DNA from: Verrucomicrobiia bacterium
Lineage (GTDB): Bacteria; Verrucomicrobiota; Verrucomicrobiia; Verrucomicrobiales; DEV007
Assembly: GCA_020439945.1 (NCBI GenBank)
Contig: JAGRPB010000013.1
Span: 1 to 48,700, forward strand
DNA: 48,700 nt
Reading direction: 5' to 3'
The position numbers and the translations under genes are program-made. Below are positions 40,401-45,818 of the stretch, piece after piece; the first letter of the stretch is position 1, and every line of letters starts with the position of its first letter. The notes beneath the pieces are model-generated. The model saw only the letters and a list, made by a program, of their open reading frames with translations. It made no database searches and was not told where the DNA came from.

Positions 40401-41477
40401 GAAATAGGGGATCTCGTAAGCGGTGGAATAGGTTCCGTCCCCTTCGAAAAATTCGAGTCGGTAGGTGATGCCGCCCGTTCCCGCTCCGGTGGATTGATAG
40501 AGGTATCCGATGTCGCCGTTGGGTTCCGAGCCGCCGGACTGACTGTGGTTGGGAATCGTGCCGATGAATTGGTAGGGACCCGTCACCGCAGTCACCGAAA
40601 GCCGTGCATCCACCTGTTGGCCGCCGATATTGGCCACGTTGCTGAAATGCATCGTGGAACCGCTGTAGTAATTTCCGATTCCCGGAAACGTGCCGTTGGT
40701 GGCTTCGACCGGATTGTCGAAATTGAGATCGACGAATTCCGCCTCAGCCGCCAGTTTGGTGACGGTGAAAGTCTCGTTCCCGAGGGCGCCGCTGAAAAGG
40801 GGCGGATCGACCGGTGAAGGAACGGTTCCAGGATTGTCGAGCGCATCGTGACCCAGCGCATAGCCGCCCTGGGCATAGACCGTGTAGTCCAGTTCGGGAG
40901 CGACCGTGCTGGGATCGACCGTGCCCACCACCGTGATGTTGATCCCCGGGTCGGCCGGAGTCTGAGAACTGGCAGGAGCCTGTACATTATAGACATACAT
41001 GCCCACGAGATCCGGGTTCGCACCGACATCGTAGAGAACCGGCGGCGTTCCGGAGCCGGCGCCCCCGTAGTCGTTGCCCGTGAGGCCGGTGCCGGTGGGA
41101 TCGAACATGGGATGATCGATCGGCGTGTCTGTGGCGATATCGACCAGTTGGCCATCGGCGGCGATTTTACCGATCGGGTTGATCGCCGGATCACCGTTCC
41201 CCTGGGTCAGATCGACCCCGAGGTTCGACTTTACCTGCTGGATGGTGATGTCCGGCGACGCGGCGAAATCGACATAGGGGGTAAAGCCCTCCTGATCGCC
41301 GACGTTGTCGATCACCACATTGAAACTGATTTCCTCATCGACGCCGGCTTCATCAACAATCAGCGTATCGCCTGAAACGACGGAAACGTCGGGCGCCGCA
41401 TCGAAGAGAACGCGGGGTTCAAGGGCTTCGAATCGAAGGCTCGAAACAGAGGTAAGGGACTTGGTCGACTTGCTCAT
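25485..41477 (-). CDS. Giant LEPR-XLL surface protein with twelve ~340-residue repeat units (5330 residues)
   Basis: A single intact frame of 5330 codons, protein above 500 kDa and very acidic. Layout seen: an N-terminal LEPR-XLL motif (LEPRVLFDA, residues 19-27) after a short basic head (MSKSTKSL), as in many very large PVC and proteobacterial surface proteins; a unique region (about 30-640); twelve tandem units (about 640-4730), each with two DUF11-like beta domains; three classical DUF11 domains (PDLTIDKSVN, PDLKIVKSDG, PDLIVSKDDG starts); and a unique C-terminal domain of about 200 residues ending near LYLDWNGTTYEFNSRGG. Each unit has DxDGDGxxD-like calcium motifs. Only three Cys are evident, near the C-terminus. 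No Sec-type signal peptide, LPXTG or RTX nonapeptides are seen. It is likely an extracellular fibre or adhesin exported by the neighbouring machinery. No Shine-Dalgarno precedes the ATG. Confidence 0.95.
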   Translation of the reverse strand: MSKSTKSLTSVSSLRFEALEPRVLFDAAPDVSVVSGDTLIVDEAGVDEEISFNVVIDNVGDQEGFTPYVDFAASPDITIQQVKSNLGVDLTQGNGDPAINPIGKIAADGQLVDIATDTPIDHPMFDPTGTGLTGNDYGGAGSGTPPVLYDVGANPDLVGMYVYNVQAPASSQTPADPGINITVVGTVDPSTVAPELDYTVYAQGGYALGHDALDNPGTVPSPVDPPLFSGALGNETFTVTKLAAEAEFVDLNFDNPVEATNGTFPGIGNYYSGSTMHFSNVANIGGQQVDARLSVTAVTGPYQFIGTIPNHSQSGGSEPNGDIGYLYQSTGAGTGGITYRLEFFEGDGTYSTAYEIPYFSLMGYDVDGESVQSEEMRANEADGLVGYQLGSAPGSVTATREPTSVLFTGPGSNRSETDPSGAFIMYFANTSKVDLEMISTTSGSSPQPNAIFSAIDGDLSLLNGNLSGFNPPVYISPVLNKTLADPSDTDYTIGEPVEYVITIDVPSGRAGDPDAFVLDKIDPGFSFVPGSLSVTLGANVNVGVAGALNEANSAFFEHTDPGLDTLDEQLRFDFDWIEYTGGGNSGTIEIRYQLQVENIAAIQQGSTLNNRAALYFTADDGVTLTDRADQSGESDTIITVVEPQVDATKTITNITNAAPGGTVSYRIELNHPGDSATNPQQDTPAYDVTVIDNLPSGLELQTGTFTALLNGVTDVSSWFTVTSSGLTDNPAASIDLNPGDQLVITYDALITGAVRNNEDIDNEVDVEWTSLDDDDANDGIDAADTGERTGDGDPDNPATGVDDYEGEDNAQFTTSFARNYDFTKTIESTSESHTGTAFGTDPALEDLVIGETVTFRLTASMAAGLTDNVQILDTLSIANGLLDIRNVTVSGGASLAREDGNPWNNNVTISDSLGGGDGYNDSVQIDFGNITNSGSGSAADQQIVVLVEAVVVNDAANQGGDVIQNTGTLNYEDDTTGDGIPDPQTISDTADVEIVEPAVTVTKSIPSPPVNPQTGSTVGYQVVIENTTNFDAFDLTFRDLLPTELDLQTGTFTATRQSDSADVSAFFTPTVDDVTEAVAFDLAAGDRITITYDAVITGLVTDGQDLVNDADVEWTSIDGASADERGGDGDFDNPATGVDDYENGDTATLTTDLSYGFTKAISTTSQAHTGTALGTDPAITDLVIGETVTYLLTAQLGGGTTPSVIIEDDLSLANGILEIRSVTIEGGAAVSLQSGTPFNLVTPTFTDSNGDTYDDEIRIDFGAVDVDPALGGAAADQQIRVFVEAVVVNVIENQDGDVINNVGRLITLQDTDGDGNADDTVTITDNVDVEIVEPAVSVTKTAPSTPANPQAGDTIGYQVVIENTSGLDAFDLTFRDQLPSLIQLQTGTFTATRQSDSADVSAFFTPTASVVNHAAPFDLAAGDRITITYDAVIQDSIVDGQDIINEADVEWTSIDGANADERTGDGDFDNPAGPANPNDYENEDTVTVRADLTPFYGFTKTVETTSAAHTSAANGTDPAIEDLTIGETVTYRLTGTLAKGTTDLVQMIDTLAITEGLLDIQSVTVTAGSALSRADAQPWDANVTITDALGGGDGYNDTVQIDFGTVVNDATGTGADEQIVVLIEALVVNVAENQGGDVINNEGQFRFLEDIDGDGTRETRTLLDDVDVEIVEPNVDVTKNITSLPANPNGGDTVTYEIVIRNTSDTDAFEVTFQDALPAALELQTGTFSAIRDSDGFGVGSLFNVTANGATQAGSGFDLAAGDFITITYDATILETVTDGLVLTNEADVEWSSLNGSDPNERTGDGDFDNPATGVDDYENEDTATFTADLSPQYGLTKSVFTSSIPETGTGAGTDPAIEDLSIGETVTYVIIASIAEGTTPQVQISDTLDLANAILDIQAVRVTGGSNLSTSAAATIDAVTPVLIDSNGDTYTDQFTLDFATVVNDASGTNPEDGQIRIEVDAFVVNIVENQDGDVITNTGTLSFLEDTDGDGSADDPRQISDTVDVEIIEPVVEVTKTIPSGTTTADAGDVIDYQIVIENTSSLDAFEVTFRDLIPAEMAINTGSFTAQRSDLVNVASFFNVTATGITHAGGGFDLAAGQSITINYNATVLNTVTDGVSLNNEADIEWTSADGVVPGERTGDGDFDNPAGPGDPNNYEDEDTASLTGELTPGYSFTKSVLSTSESHTGTAFGTDPAITDLVVGETVTYRLVAQLGRGTTPSVVIDDILDLTNGILDIRDVRVSAGAAISLQSGNPINTIVPTVTDSNGDTYSDQVNIDFGAVINDPALSGGAADEQIVIEIDAVVVNILANEDGDVINNLGRLTVLEDTDGDGNADDPVVREANVDVEIVEPSVAVNKTITSLPANPDAGDTVSYQIVITNSSDIDAFDLTFSDVLPAELDLQTGTFTAQRSDFVNVASLFTVTADRIDHAGTGFDLAAGQSITITYDATILETVRDGQDLTNLTDIEWTSTDGSSPDERTGDGDPDNPAGPGDPNDNEDESSQTFRADLSPVYDFTKTIESTSAAHTGTADGTDPAITDLVIGETVTYRLTATIGRGTTDGVQILDTLDIANGRLDIQSVTVTAGAALSRSDGNSWDNDVTISDLLGAGDGYNDTVQIDFGTVVNDASGTGADEQIVVLVTALVVNDAENQDGDLVTNTGTLNFLEDIDGDGTQELRTINDTADVEIVEPNVTVAKTIPAGTPTADAGDVIGYQIVITNTSDIDAFDLTFQDAIPAEMEINTGSFAAQRSDLTNVASFFDVTAIGITHAGTGFDLAAGQSITITYNATVLATVTDGQNLVNEADIEWTSIDGTDPNERGGDGDFDNPATGPDDYEAEDTAQISGELSPLYDFTKSVLSTSESHTGTAFGTDPAITDLVIGETVTYRLVAQLGRGTTPSVVIDDILDLTNGILDIRDVRISAGAAISLQSGNPINTIVPTVTDSNGDTYSDQVNIDFGAVINDPALSGGAADEQIVIEIDAVVVNVAENQDGDVINNLGRLTVLEDTDGDGNADDTVIREDNVDVEVVEPSVTVAKAVTSVPANPDAGDTISYEVVITNTSDIDAFDVTFSDILPAELDLDTGSFTAQRSDFTNVASLFTVTADSITHAGTGFTLAAGQSITIAYDATILETVRDGQNLTNEADVEWTSIDGPNADERGGDGDPDNPATGVNDYEGEDSGTVQANLSPLYAFTKTVETTSEAHTGIAAGTDPAITDLVIGETVTYRLTATIGRGTTDNVQIFDTLDIANGRLDIRNVTVSAGSALSRQDGNPWDNDVTISDALGAGDGYNDSVQIDFGTVINDASGTGADEQIVVLIEAVVVNDAENQGGDVVNNLGELRFLEDIDQDGTQETQSITDNVDVEILEPNVTVDKSITSLPANPDAGDTVSYQIVIDNSSGVDAFDLTFQDVLPPELDLQTGTFTAQRSDLVNVASFFTVTSDRVDHAGTGFDLADGQSITITYDATILATVRDGQDLTNPVDVEWTSTDGVDPDERTGDGDPDNPATDENNYENEDEETFRADLDPVYAFAKTIESTSSTHTGTANGTDPALTDLVIGETVTYRLTATIGRGTTDQVEIRDVLDIANGRLDIRNVTVSAGAALSRSDALAWDANVTVSDSLGADGYNDTVSVVFNTVVNDPALFTAAEDEQIVVLVEAVVVNDLENQDGDVVTNTGELRFLQDIDGDGTQEQQSISDTEDVEIVEPEITVTKTATSVPADPNAGDTVSYEVIIENTGDIDAFELSFRDLLPAEMDLQTGTFTAIRQSDGLPVTPFFTVTTDSITNASNFDLATGDRITITYDAVILPTVTDGLNLINEANVEWTSLDGASADERSGDGDFDNPADPTNPDDYENGDNETVIANLSPQYAFTKVIDSTSESHTGAALGTDPAIEDLVIGETVTYVLTATMGEGTTPQVLINDTLALANGILDIRDVRISAGSNLTTSAAASFDAVIPTLTDSNGDTYIDQVDLDFGTVVNDATGTDPKDAQIRIEIDAVVVNVIENQDGDIVNNAGTLSFLEDLDDDGSADDLRQITDNVDVEIVEPTVTVAKSIPSGTTEADAGDVIDYRIVITNPGDIDAFDVTFQDLLPAEMDVNTGSFTAIRNSDGGDVSAFFTVTADRIDQAGTGFTLVAGDFITIDYTATVLATVTDGLDLTNEADIEWTSTDGVNADERGGDGDPDNPADPTDPNNYEDESNATITGELSPLYDFTKSVFSTSESHTGTAFGTDPAITDLVIGETVTYELVAQLGRGTTPSVIIEDILALTNGILDIRDVRIEAGAAVSLQSGAPFTSITPTITDSNGDLFNDQVNIDFGAVVNDPALSGGTADEQIRVYIDAVVVNVLANQDGDIVNNLGRLTVLEDTDGDGNADDAVVREDNVDVEIVEPTVSVAKSITAQPLNPDGADTVSYEVVITNTGDIDAFDLTFLDNLPDKVELDTGSFTATRDSDGADVSAFFTLAANQVSEAPAGFDLAAGDFITLTYDVTILETIKDGDRQTNLVDIEWTSTDGVNTDERGGDGDPDNPADPTDPNHYEDEDQTTFIANLVGYDFEKTVYSTSQSHTGDAEYDPTITDLTIGETVTYALTATFPEGTTPSVSIIDILDTAEGILDIESVSISAGANLSSDQGPINGLTPLLEDTNFDGFIDKMTLVFGEITNNASNSADPAADQLVVYVTARVVNVVENRDGDLICNSGTLSYQEDINDDGVINGEDPATTIEECEDVELVEPDLTIDKSVNNDKPKLAETLTYTLTITNDNGSSTADGFDLEVLDRLPIGLTVDPSSITLTHVGAPVNPTSIVSNTSDAQNLRLELDRLDLGETIIITYEATVTSDISYYMAVLPNEADLEWTSTPGDTTEERGGDGDPDTDADPTLTPDFYDDNDNESVEVHQPDLKIVKSDGGAQIYPGQPVTYTMAITNQGRATALEVTVTDNISRYLAEGFQFVSASDGGRLNGAGVVTWNLPDLAVDESITVRLTLRAPGVVPAGVEEIHNVAVADHLDIEPSPDDNRDREDTPITAVPDLIVSKDDGLTYADVGDQVTYRITFDNVGNQVASGVVIRDTLPPGVKFISASDGGRLSGNTVVWELGELRPGDGDTFTVTVEILTAGRKENIVTIEDDGRGGPDPTPNNNRDTDVTIGEKTLQFDLNQNFLFSNGNQSIPGGSLRGYLVGRYPEFDFLQDSRIPVVLGTHMNSGLAQPGSTITLEVYNGRGEMIAEQTVIADTGGNWLATFVTDQIDQQPARIVMKQTWSTPNVGDDTGYNFRTYFAPTFSTASYYTEELSIWNVTGKRAATEVLDLYEASKCVLYLDWNGTTYEFNSRGGLQSSSGN
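27290..39551 (-). repeat. Twelve tandem ~1.02-kb coding repeats
   Basis: The junction phrase encoded as DVEIVEP-x-V-x-V-x-K (GGCTCGACGATCTCGACATC-like on the plus strand) recurs near 39551, 38487, 37477, 36460, 35442, 34418, 33402, 32385, 31377, 30361, 29341, 28317 and 27293, a period of about 1020 bp. The second half of each unit comes in three versions: A (SRxDxxPWDxxVTISDxLGxGDGYND), B (SLQSGxPxxxxxPTxTDSNGD) and C (TSAAAxxDAVxPxLxDSNGD). From the N-terminus the order is A B A C B A B A A C B, then a divergent twelfth unit. Nearly identical B segments at about 32617-32840 and 34656-34880 lie two periods apart. Confidence 0.93.
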
Positions 41478-41583
41478 CGTTTTAGTAGGAGGGCTTTACA
41501 AAAATTTTTCCCAATAAATATGGAAATTATAAAATAATCAAACAGTTTATGAAATTTAAATTTCGTTAATTGTCTGAAAAGAC
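41478..41583 (-). promoter_or_regulatory. AT-rich promoter region of the giant gene
   Basis: A strongly AT-rich gap. In gene direction, TTATAATTTCCATA (complement of 41519-41532) contains a perfect -10 TATAAT 42 bases before the ATG, preceded by TTTGATT; the -35 is weak. A perfect 14-bp palindrome GAAATTTAAATTTC lies at 41551-41564, upstream of the -10, and could be a regulator site. The same TATAATTTYCATA string occurs before the GAF-HlyD and TPR genes. Confidence 0.6.
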
Positions 41584-41609
41584 AAAAAACTGAATCTTTT
41601 TTCAGTTTT
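41584..41609 (-). terminator. Rho-independent terminator after the M50-HlyD gene
   Basis: On the minus strand AAAACTGAA pairs perfectly with TTCAGTTTT (9 bp, 6-base loop), followed by more T. It begins 8 bases after the M50-HlyD stop codon. It separates the GAF-HlyD/M50-HlyD operon from the giant gene, which therefore needs its own promoter. The stem is symmetrical but AT-rich. Confidence 0.75.
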
Positions 41610-41616
41610 GGTCGTT

Positions 41617-43836
41617 TCAGGAGCGCGTGCGACGCTCGACCAGGCGTTGAAGCTGGTCTTTTGCCTGCCGCAAAACCAGGGCGGCGAGGCTTTTGCGGGT
41701 GGAAGCCCGGGCGACGGCGATACCGATTTCCCCTTCGCGGAACGCTTTTCCCGCATCGAAGGCGTCGAGATCGGCATGAATTTCGAATCGTGGTTTCACC
41801 AGTTCGTAGTTCGATTCCTTTCGCGAGTTTTTCGAACCCTGTTGGCTCTTCTGACGAACCGCGAGAGGGCCGTCGCCGGGAGCAATCAGAGCGAAATGCG
41901 CCGGATCGGTGGAGGCGCGGGGAATCATTTCACGAAACGTGGCCGTAACGGTTTGCCAGCGGCCCCGGGGGCGGAATTCGAGCTTGTGACCGGCTTCTTT
42001 CGCCTCCGAAAAACGCTCCCAGTCCTCCTGCGAAGCGAGGATCACCAGTTCTCCCTGATCGGCCGCGTCCACGGACATCAGCAGGGTGCCCGGCGTGACC
42101 CAGGTATCTTCCAGTGATTCCAAATCGCGGGCGAGGACGATGCCGTCTCGTGGTGCCCGCAATTCGAGTGTCGCGGTGTAGCTTCGCAGTTCATCGGCGT
42201 TGGCTTCGAGGGCGGCGAAATGTTCGCCTTCCGCCTGCCACGCGGCCAGTTGGTCGGATTTGAGGAAAATGTCGCGTTTCAAACGGCTACGCTCGATTTC
42301 CTTTTCCAACTGTCTCAACCGTGAAACTTCCTCCACATTTTCCAGGCGGGCGAGAAGGTCTCCGGCCTTGACCAGGTCGCCGGGCGCGGCGCCGATCCCG
42401 GTGAGGAATCCCGGGCATTCGACCCGCACCTCGCCGCCACTGATGTCCTGGACCACGGCCGGCGCCTCGGCGGTCGGAGTGATCTTGATCCACAGCGAGG
42501 CGGCGACGAGAAGGCCGGAAATGAGGGAGATACGGAGGATCAGCCGGACCGGTCGCAATCCTTCGGCCGTGGCTGATTTCTTCAGGTAGCGGATCGCGCC
42601 ACCGATTCCCTGGAGGATCATGGCGGCCCCGGCCACCAGGGCGATGATCAGGCCCGCTCCCTCGAACAGCATCGTCGCCGCCGAAAGCAGTCCCACGATG
42701 ACGATCACCCTCCAGATCGCGGCGGCCATGCCATAGGCTGTGATGAGGAAGGTGGGTTCGTTGGGGTGGAGAGGAAATTTCGCCTTCTTCAGACCGAGCA
42801 CCCAACGGCGCATCAGCCATTGAGTCATCGACTGTCCCTTGGTGTAGAGATTGGGGATGTCCAGCAGGTCGGAGAGAATGTAGTAGCCGTCGAACCGCAT
42901 CAGTGGGTTCGCGTTGAACAACACCGTGGTAATGCTGGAAAGCACCACGACCTGATGCAGAGCGGCACTGAGCGGGCCGGGATCGATGTGAGTCCAGGCG
43001 ATGGCGGCGATGGCGGCGATCAACAGTTCGCCATACATCCCAGCCGCGGAGACCGCGATTCTTTGCCATTTGGACGGAAAACCGATGCTGGAACTCGCGT
43101 TCACGTAACCGAGCGGGGTGGTGAACAGCAGCAAAGTCACGCCCGCCTCGGGCACCGCACCGCCAAAACGTCGACAGACGATGCCGTGCCAGCATTCGTG
43201 GAAGGCTTTGAGCACGATCCACAGCAGCCCGAGTATCCACAGATTGCCGAAGTTGAAAACGCCGGCCATCTGGGCGCGGAAACGCGGCCACTCATGCTGG
43301 ATCTCCAGCGTTCCCCACGCCACTACCAACAGCCAGATCAGGGCGAAACCCGGACTGGCGATCCACCCGATCTTGCGGGCGAGAAAAGCGAAAAAGCGGT
43401 CGGGATTTCCGAGCGGCAGCCGCAGGAAAAGCAGCTGTCCCATCTTGCCCAGCGCCTGTTGATGTTCGCGGGGGCGATTCACCTCGTCCCAGACTCGACC
43501 GGCGTGTTCGCTGTCGTCGCTGACGACAAGACCGGCGTCGATCAGCATCCGCACCAGCGAACCGGCCTCCTGGGGATCGAGCGCCAATTCGTCGTCGGTT
43601 GTCGAAGCGAGTTGGGCCACGATCTGGGCGATCGAGCGGCGTCCGTCGAGCGACTTGACGAAAACGTGTTCGCGTTTGCCGAGTCGGTAGAAACGTCCCG
43701 TCAACGGATCCTCCAACAGGTAGCAGCCTTCACCGCCCATTTCCTGGAAGGACCACCGCAAGTCCTCCCGCACTCTCGGGGCGGTAACCTCGATTTCGCG
43801 GACGGCAAAGTCCGGGCTGTTTTTGGAATCAGACAT
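41617..43836 (-). CDS. PqqD-like / M50 site-2 protease-like / HlyD fusion protein
   Basis: A 739-residue membrane protein that joins three modules. Residues about 20-110 form a PqqD-like winged-helix fold (CYLLEDPLTGRFYRLGKREHVFVKSLDG, then SIAQIVAQLAST). A membrane domain (about 155-450) has the zinc protease motif HECWH (213-217) and the partner motif NPLMRFDGYY (Asp316), as in intramembrane M50 proteases. After a last membrane segment, about 470-735 is an HlyD-like adaptor with split lipoyl halves around a coiled coil. Related fusions are annotated as putative peptide zinc metalloproteases. It might trim a substrate at the membrane or act as the inner-membrane platform of an export complex. 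Its start is 14 bases after the GAF-HlyD stop (one operon), and a strong terminator follows. Confidence 0.9.
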   Translation of the reverse strand: MSDSKNSPDFAVREIEVTAPRVREDLRWSFQEMGGEGCYLLEDPLTGRFYRLGKREHVFVKSLDGRRSIAQIVAQLASTTDDELALDPQEAGSLVRMLIDAGLVVSDDSEHAGRVWDEVNRPREHQQALGKMGQLLFLRLPLGNPDRFFAFLARKIGWIASPGFALIWLLVVAWGTLEIQHEWPRFRAQMAGVFNFGNLWILGLLWIVLKAFHECWHGIVCRRFGGAVPEAGVTLLLFTTPLGYVNASSSIGFPSKWQRIAVSAAGMYGELLIAAIAAIAWTHIDPGPLSAALHQVVVLSSITTVLFNANPLMRFDGYYILSDLLDIPNLYTKGQSMTQWLMRRWVLGLKKAKFPLHPNEPTFLITAYGMAAAIWRVIVIVGLLSAATMLFEGAGLIIALVAGAAMILQGIGGAIRYLKKSATAEGLRPVRLILRISLISGLLVAASLWIKITPTAEAPAVVQDISGGEVRVECPGFLTGIGAAPGDLVKAGDLLARLENVEEVSRLRQLEKEIERSRLKRDIFLKSDQLAAWQAEGEHFAALEANADELRSYTATLELRAPRDGIVLARDLESLEDTWVTPGTLLMSVDAADQGELVILASQEDWERFSEAKEAGHKLEFRPRGRWQTVTATFREMIPRASTDPAHFALIAPGDGPLAVRQKSQQGSKNSRKESNYELVKPRFEIHADLDAFDAGKAFREGEIGIAVARASTRKSLAALVLRQAKDQLQRLVERRTRS

Positions 43837-43850
43837 TCACAAATTTAGGC

Positions 43851-45818
43851 TTACCAGAGGTGGTAGCGGGCGGCGAGCCAGGCGTTGCGGAGCCAGATCC
43901 AGGCGAGGGGACGGCGGGGACCCTCGATCTTGCCCTTGCCCTCGAGGCCGGCGCGGAGGGTGTTGTTGGGATTGTCGATCTCGGCTTCGCAGATGAAGAC
44001 ATTGCGGTCGGAGCGCCACTCGGATTTCGGCGAGACTCGCAGGATTTCCGTTTCCAACCGGTCGCCGCTGTAGGATTCCAGCTTGAGCCGGGCGGAAGCG
44101 CCGGATTCCACCAGGGAGATGTCGGTGGCGTCGACGGCGAACTCCACCAGCAGGCGGTCCAGCGGTCCGACTTCGAAAAGCGGATCGCCCATGCGCAGCG
44201 GTGCTCCCTCGGATCTCTCGAGGTCGCCCTGGAGGACGAGCCCGTCGATGGGAGCGCGGACCTGAAGATGTTCCTGGCGGTATTCGAGGCGCTCGATCTC
44301 GTGGTCGAGGCTTTCCGCTTCCAGAGTCGCCATGCGCGCTTCGGCGATGCGATCCGCGGCCAGTGCCTCGTCGGCCTCCTTGCGGGCGCGTTCGCGGCGG
44401 GCCACGGCTTCCGCCAGTTCGGAGCGGACCTCGCGACCGTCGAGTTCGGCGAGGAGCTGACCCTTCGTCACCGTGTCGCCGGCGCGTACTGAGGAGCGCT
44501 GCAGAATGCCGTCAAAAGGCGCGGCGATGACGCGTCGGACGACGGGTTGGAGTTCGCAGGTCGACTTAACAGGGTAGGGTAGCGGAACCAACAGGGTTAA
44601 GCCGGCCAAGGCGGCGACGGTGCCGATGAGACGTCGCTGGACGGTGGTGCCGCGCTTCCAGAGCCGGATGACCGACCCGACGGCCGGGCCGGGTTTCGCC
44701 TTGTGCAGCAGTGACAGCAGCGGCGCGACTTCGGGCGAGGCCGCCTTGATCAGCGCTTCCTTTTCTTCGAAATCGTCGGGCGTTTCGTTCCACAAAAACA
44801 GCCATCCGCCCCGCAGGTTGCCCTCGGCGTCGATGAGCGGGAGGCAGTAGGAGAGAGCCGGATCGAACCATTCTCCCAAGATGGCGGCGCCGGATTCGCC
44901 AGTCGTGCGATCGCGTTTCGAGAGGAGCGGTTGACGCCGGTGAATGGTTTCGGTGAGGTGACCGAGCAGCGCGCGGCGACCGGGCGAGTGGCTTTCGGCG
45001 GGGCCGGTCTCTCCGGAAACGGCGGCCAATCGGTTGCGACCGAAATGGCGGACCGCCAGAGCCACGGTGTCGCACTCCAGCACTTCGCGAAGGTGATTGG
45101 CGAGCCGACGCGAACACTCGGCGAAATCCGTACCGCCTTCGGCCGAGGCGAGCAATTCCACGAAGGCGGCGACTTTTCCAAAACGAGAACGAACCCGCGC
45201 CTCCTCCTCCCGGGCCTGGCCGAGCAGGCGCAGCAGGCCGGCGAGTTGGAGGCCCGCGAGAGCCCCGGCTTCTCCCCGTTGTTCGGGACTTTGAATGCGG
45301 CAGAGGCAGGCGACGAGCGATTCGCCTTCAAAGAGCGGCAGGGCCTGGACGACGCAGCGTTGTCCGGCGAGTTCCGATTCTTCCGAGGTGGGTTTCCCGG
45401 TGCTGGCCGCCGTTTTGGCAGCTGCTTCGCTGGCGAGCAGGGCCAGTTCGGGTGCGGCGTGGTGGTAGCGCTGGTTCAGCTCGGGACTGACGGTGATGGC
45501 CTCGGGGGCGATTTCGGGAGTCGGCGATTCACGTTCACCCTCCATTTCCGCGGCGGAAAGGGCGACCGGCGATTCGACTCGAAAAAGAAGCCAACCCCAT
45601 CCACCATGGATTTTTTGCAGAACTTCCAGGGTGGCCGGAAGCAGTCGACCTGTCGGCAGAGCGGAAAGTTGACCGAGCGCCTGTGGTGGAATGGGAACCG
45701 GAAGCGGGGGATTGGCGGACTCATTCCCGGTGCGCTCGGCGGGGTTCCCCACGCGGAGACGGACCGGTCCGGAGGACGGAGTGCGGGCATTGATGCGAAT
45801 CGGGGTCGGCTCGGCCAT
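43851..45818 (-). CDS. GAF domain-HlyD adaptor fusion protein
   Basis: A 655-residue protein. Seen: a Pro-rich N-terminal region (about 1-80), a helical part, a GAF-like domain (about 205-375, FGKVAAFVELLASAEGGTDFAECSRRL to RGGWLFLWNETPDDFEEKE), one membrane segment (about 395-415, LIGTVAALAGLTLLVPL), then an HlyD-type adaptor (CELQPVVRRVIAAPFDGILQRSSVRAGDTVTKGQLLAELDG, coiled coil, HLQVRAPIDGLVLQGDLE). The membrane segment would place GAF in the cytosol and the adaptor in the periplasm, so a cytosolic signal could control the exporter. It precedes the M50-HlyD gene with a 14-base gap and is divergent from the J-domain chaperone gene. The start ATG lies just after an AT-rich promoter with TATAATTTTCATA. 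Confidence 0.88.
   Translation of the reverse strand: MAEPTPIRINARTPSSGPVRLRVGNPAERTGNESANPPLPVPIPPQALGQLSALPTGRLLPATLEVLQKIHGGWGWLLFRVESPVALSAAEMEGERESPTPEIAPEAITVSPELNQRYHHAAPELALLASEAAAKTAASTGKPTSEESELAGQRCVVQALPLFEGESLVACLCRIQSPEQRGEAGALAGLQLAGLLRLLGQAREEEARVRSRFGKVAAFVELLASAEGGTDFAECSRRLANHLREVLECDTVALAVRHFGRNRLAAVSGETGPAESHSPGRRALLGHLTETIHRRQPLLSKRDRTTGESGAAILGEWFDPALSYCLPLIDAEGNLRGGWLFLWNETPDDFEEKEALIKAASPEVAPLLSLLHKAKPGPAVGSVIRLWKRGTTVQRRLIGTVAALAGLTLLVPLPYPVKSTCELQPVVRRVIAAPFDGILQRSSVRAGDTVTKGQLLAELDGREVRSELAEAVARRERARKEADEALAADRIAEARMATLEAESLDHEIERLEYRQEHLQVRAPIDGLVLQGDLERSEGAPLRMGDPLFEVGPLDRLLVEFAVDATDISLVESGASARLKLESYSGDRLETEILRVSPKSEWRSDRNVFICEAEIDNPNNTLRAGLEGKGKIEGPRRPLAWIWLRNAWLAARYHLW

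Noticed and set aside
25485..41477. Classical RTX type I substrate
   Set aside because: No GGxGxDxUx nonapeptide arrays are seen and no HlyB-type ABC gene lies in the window.
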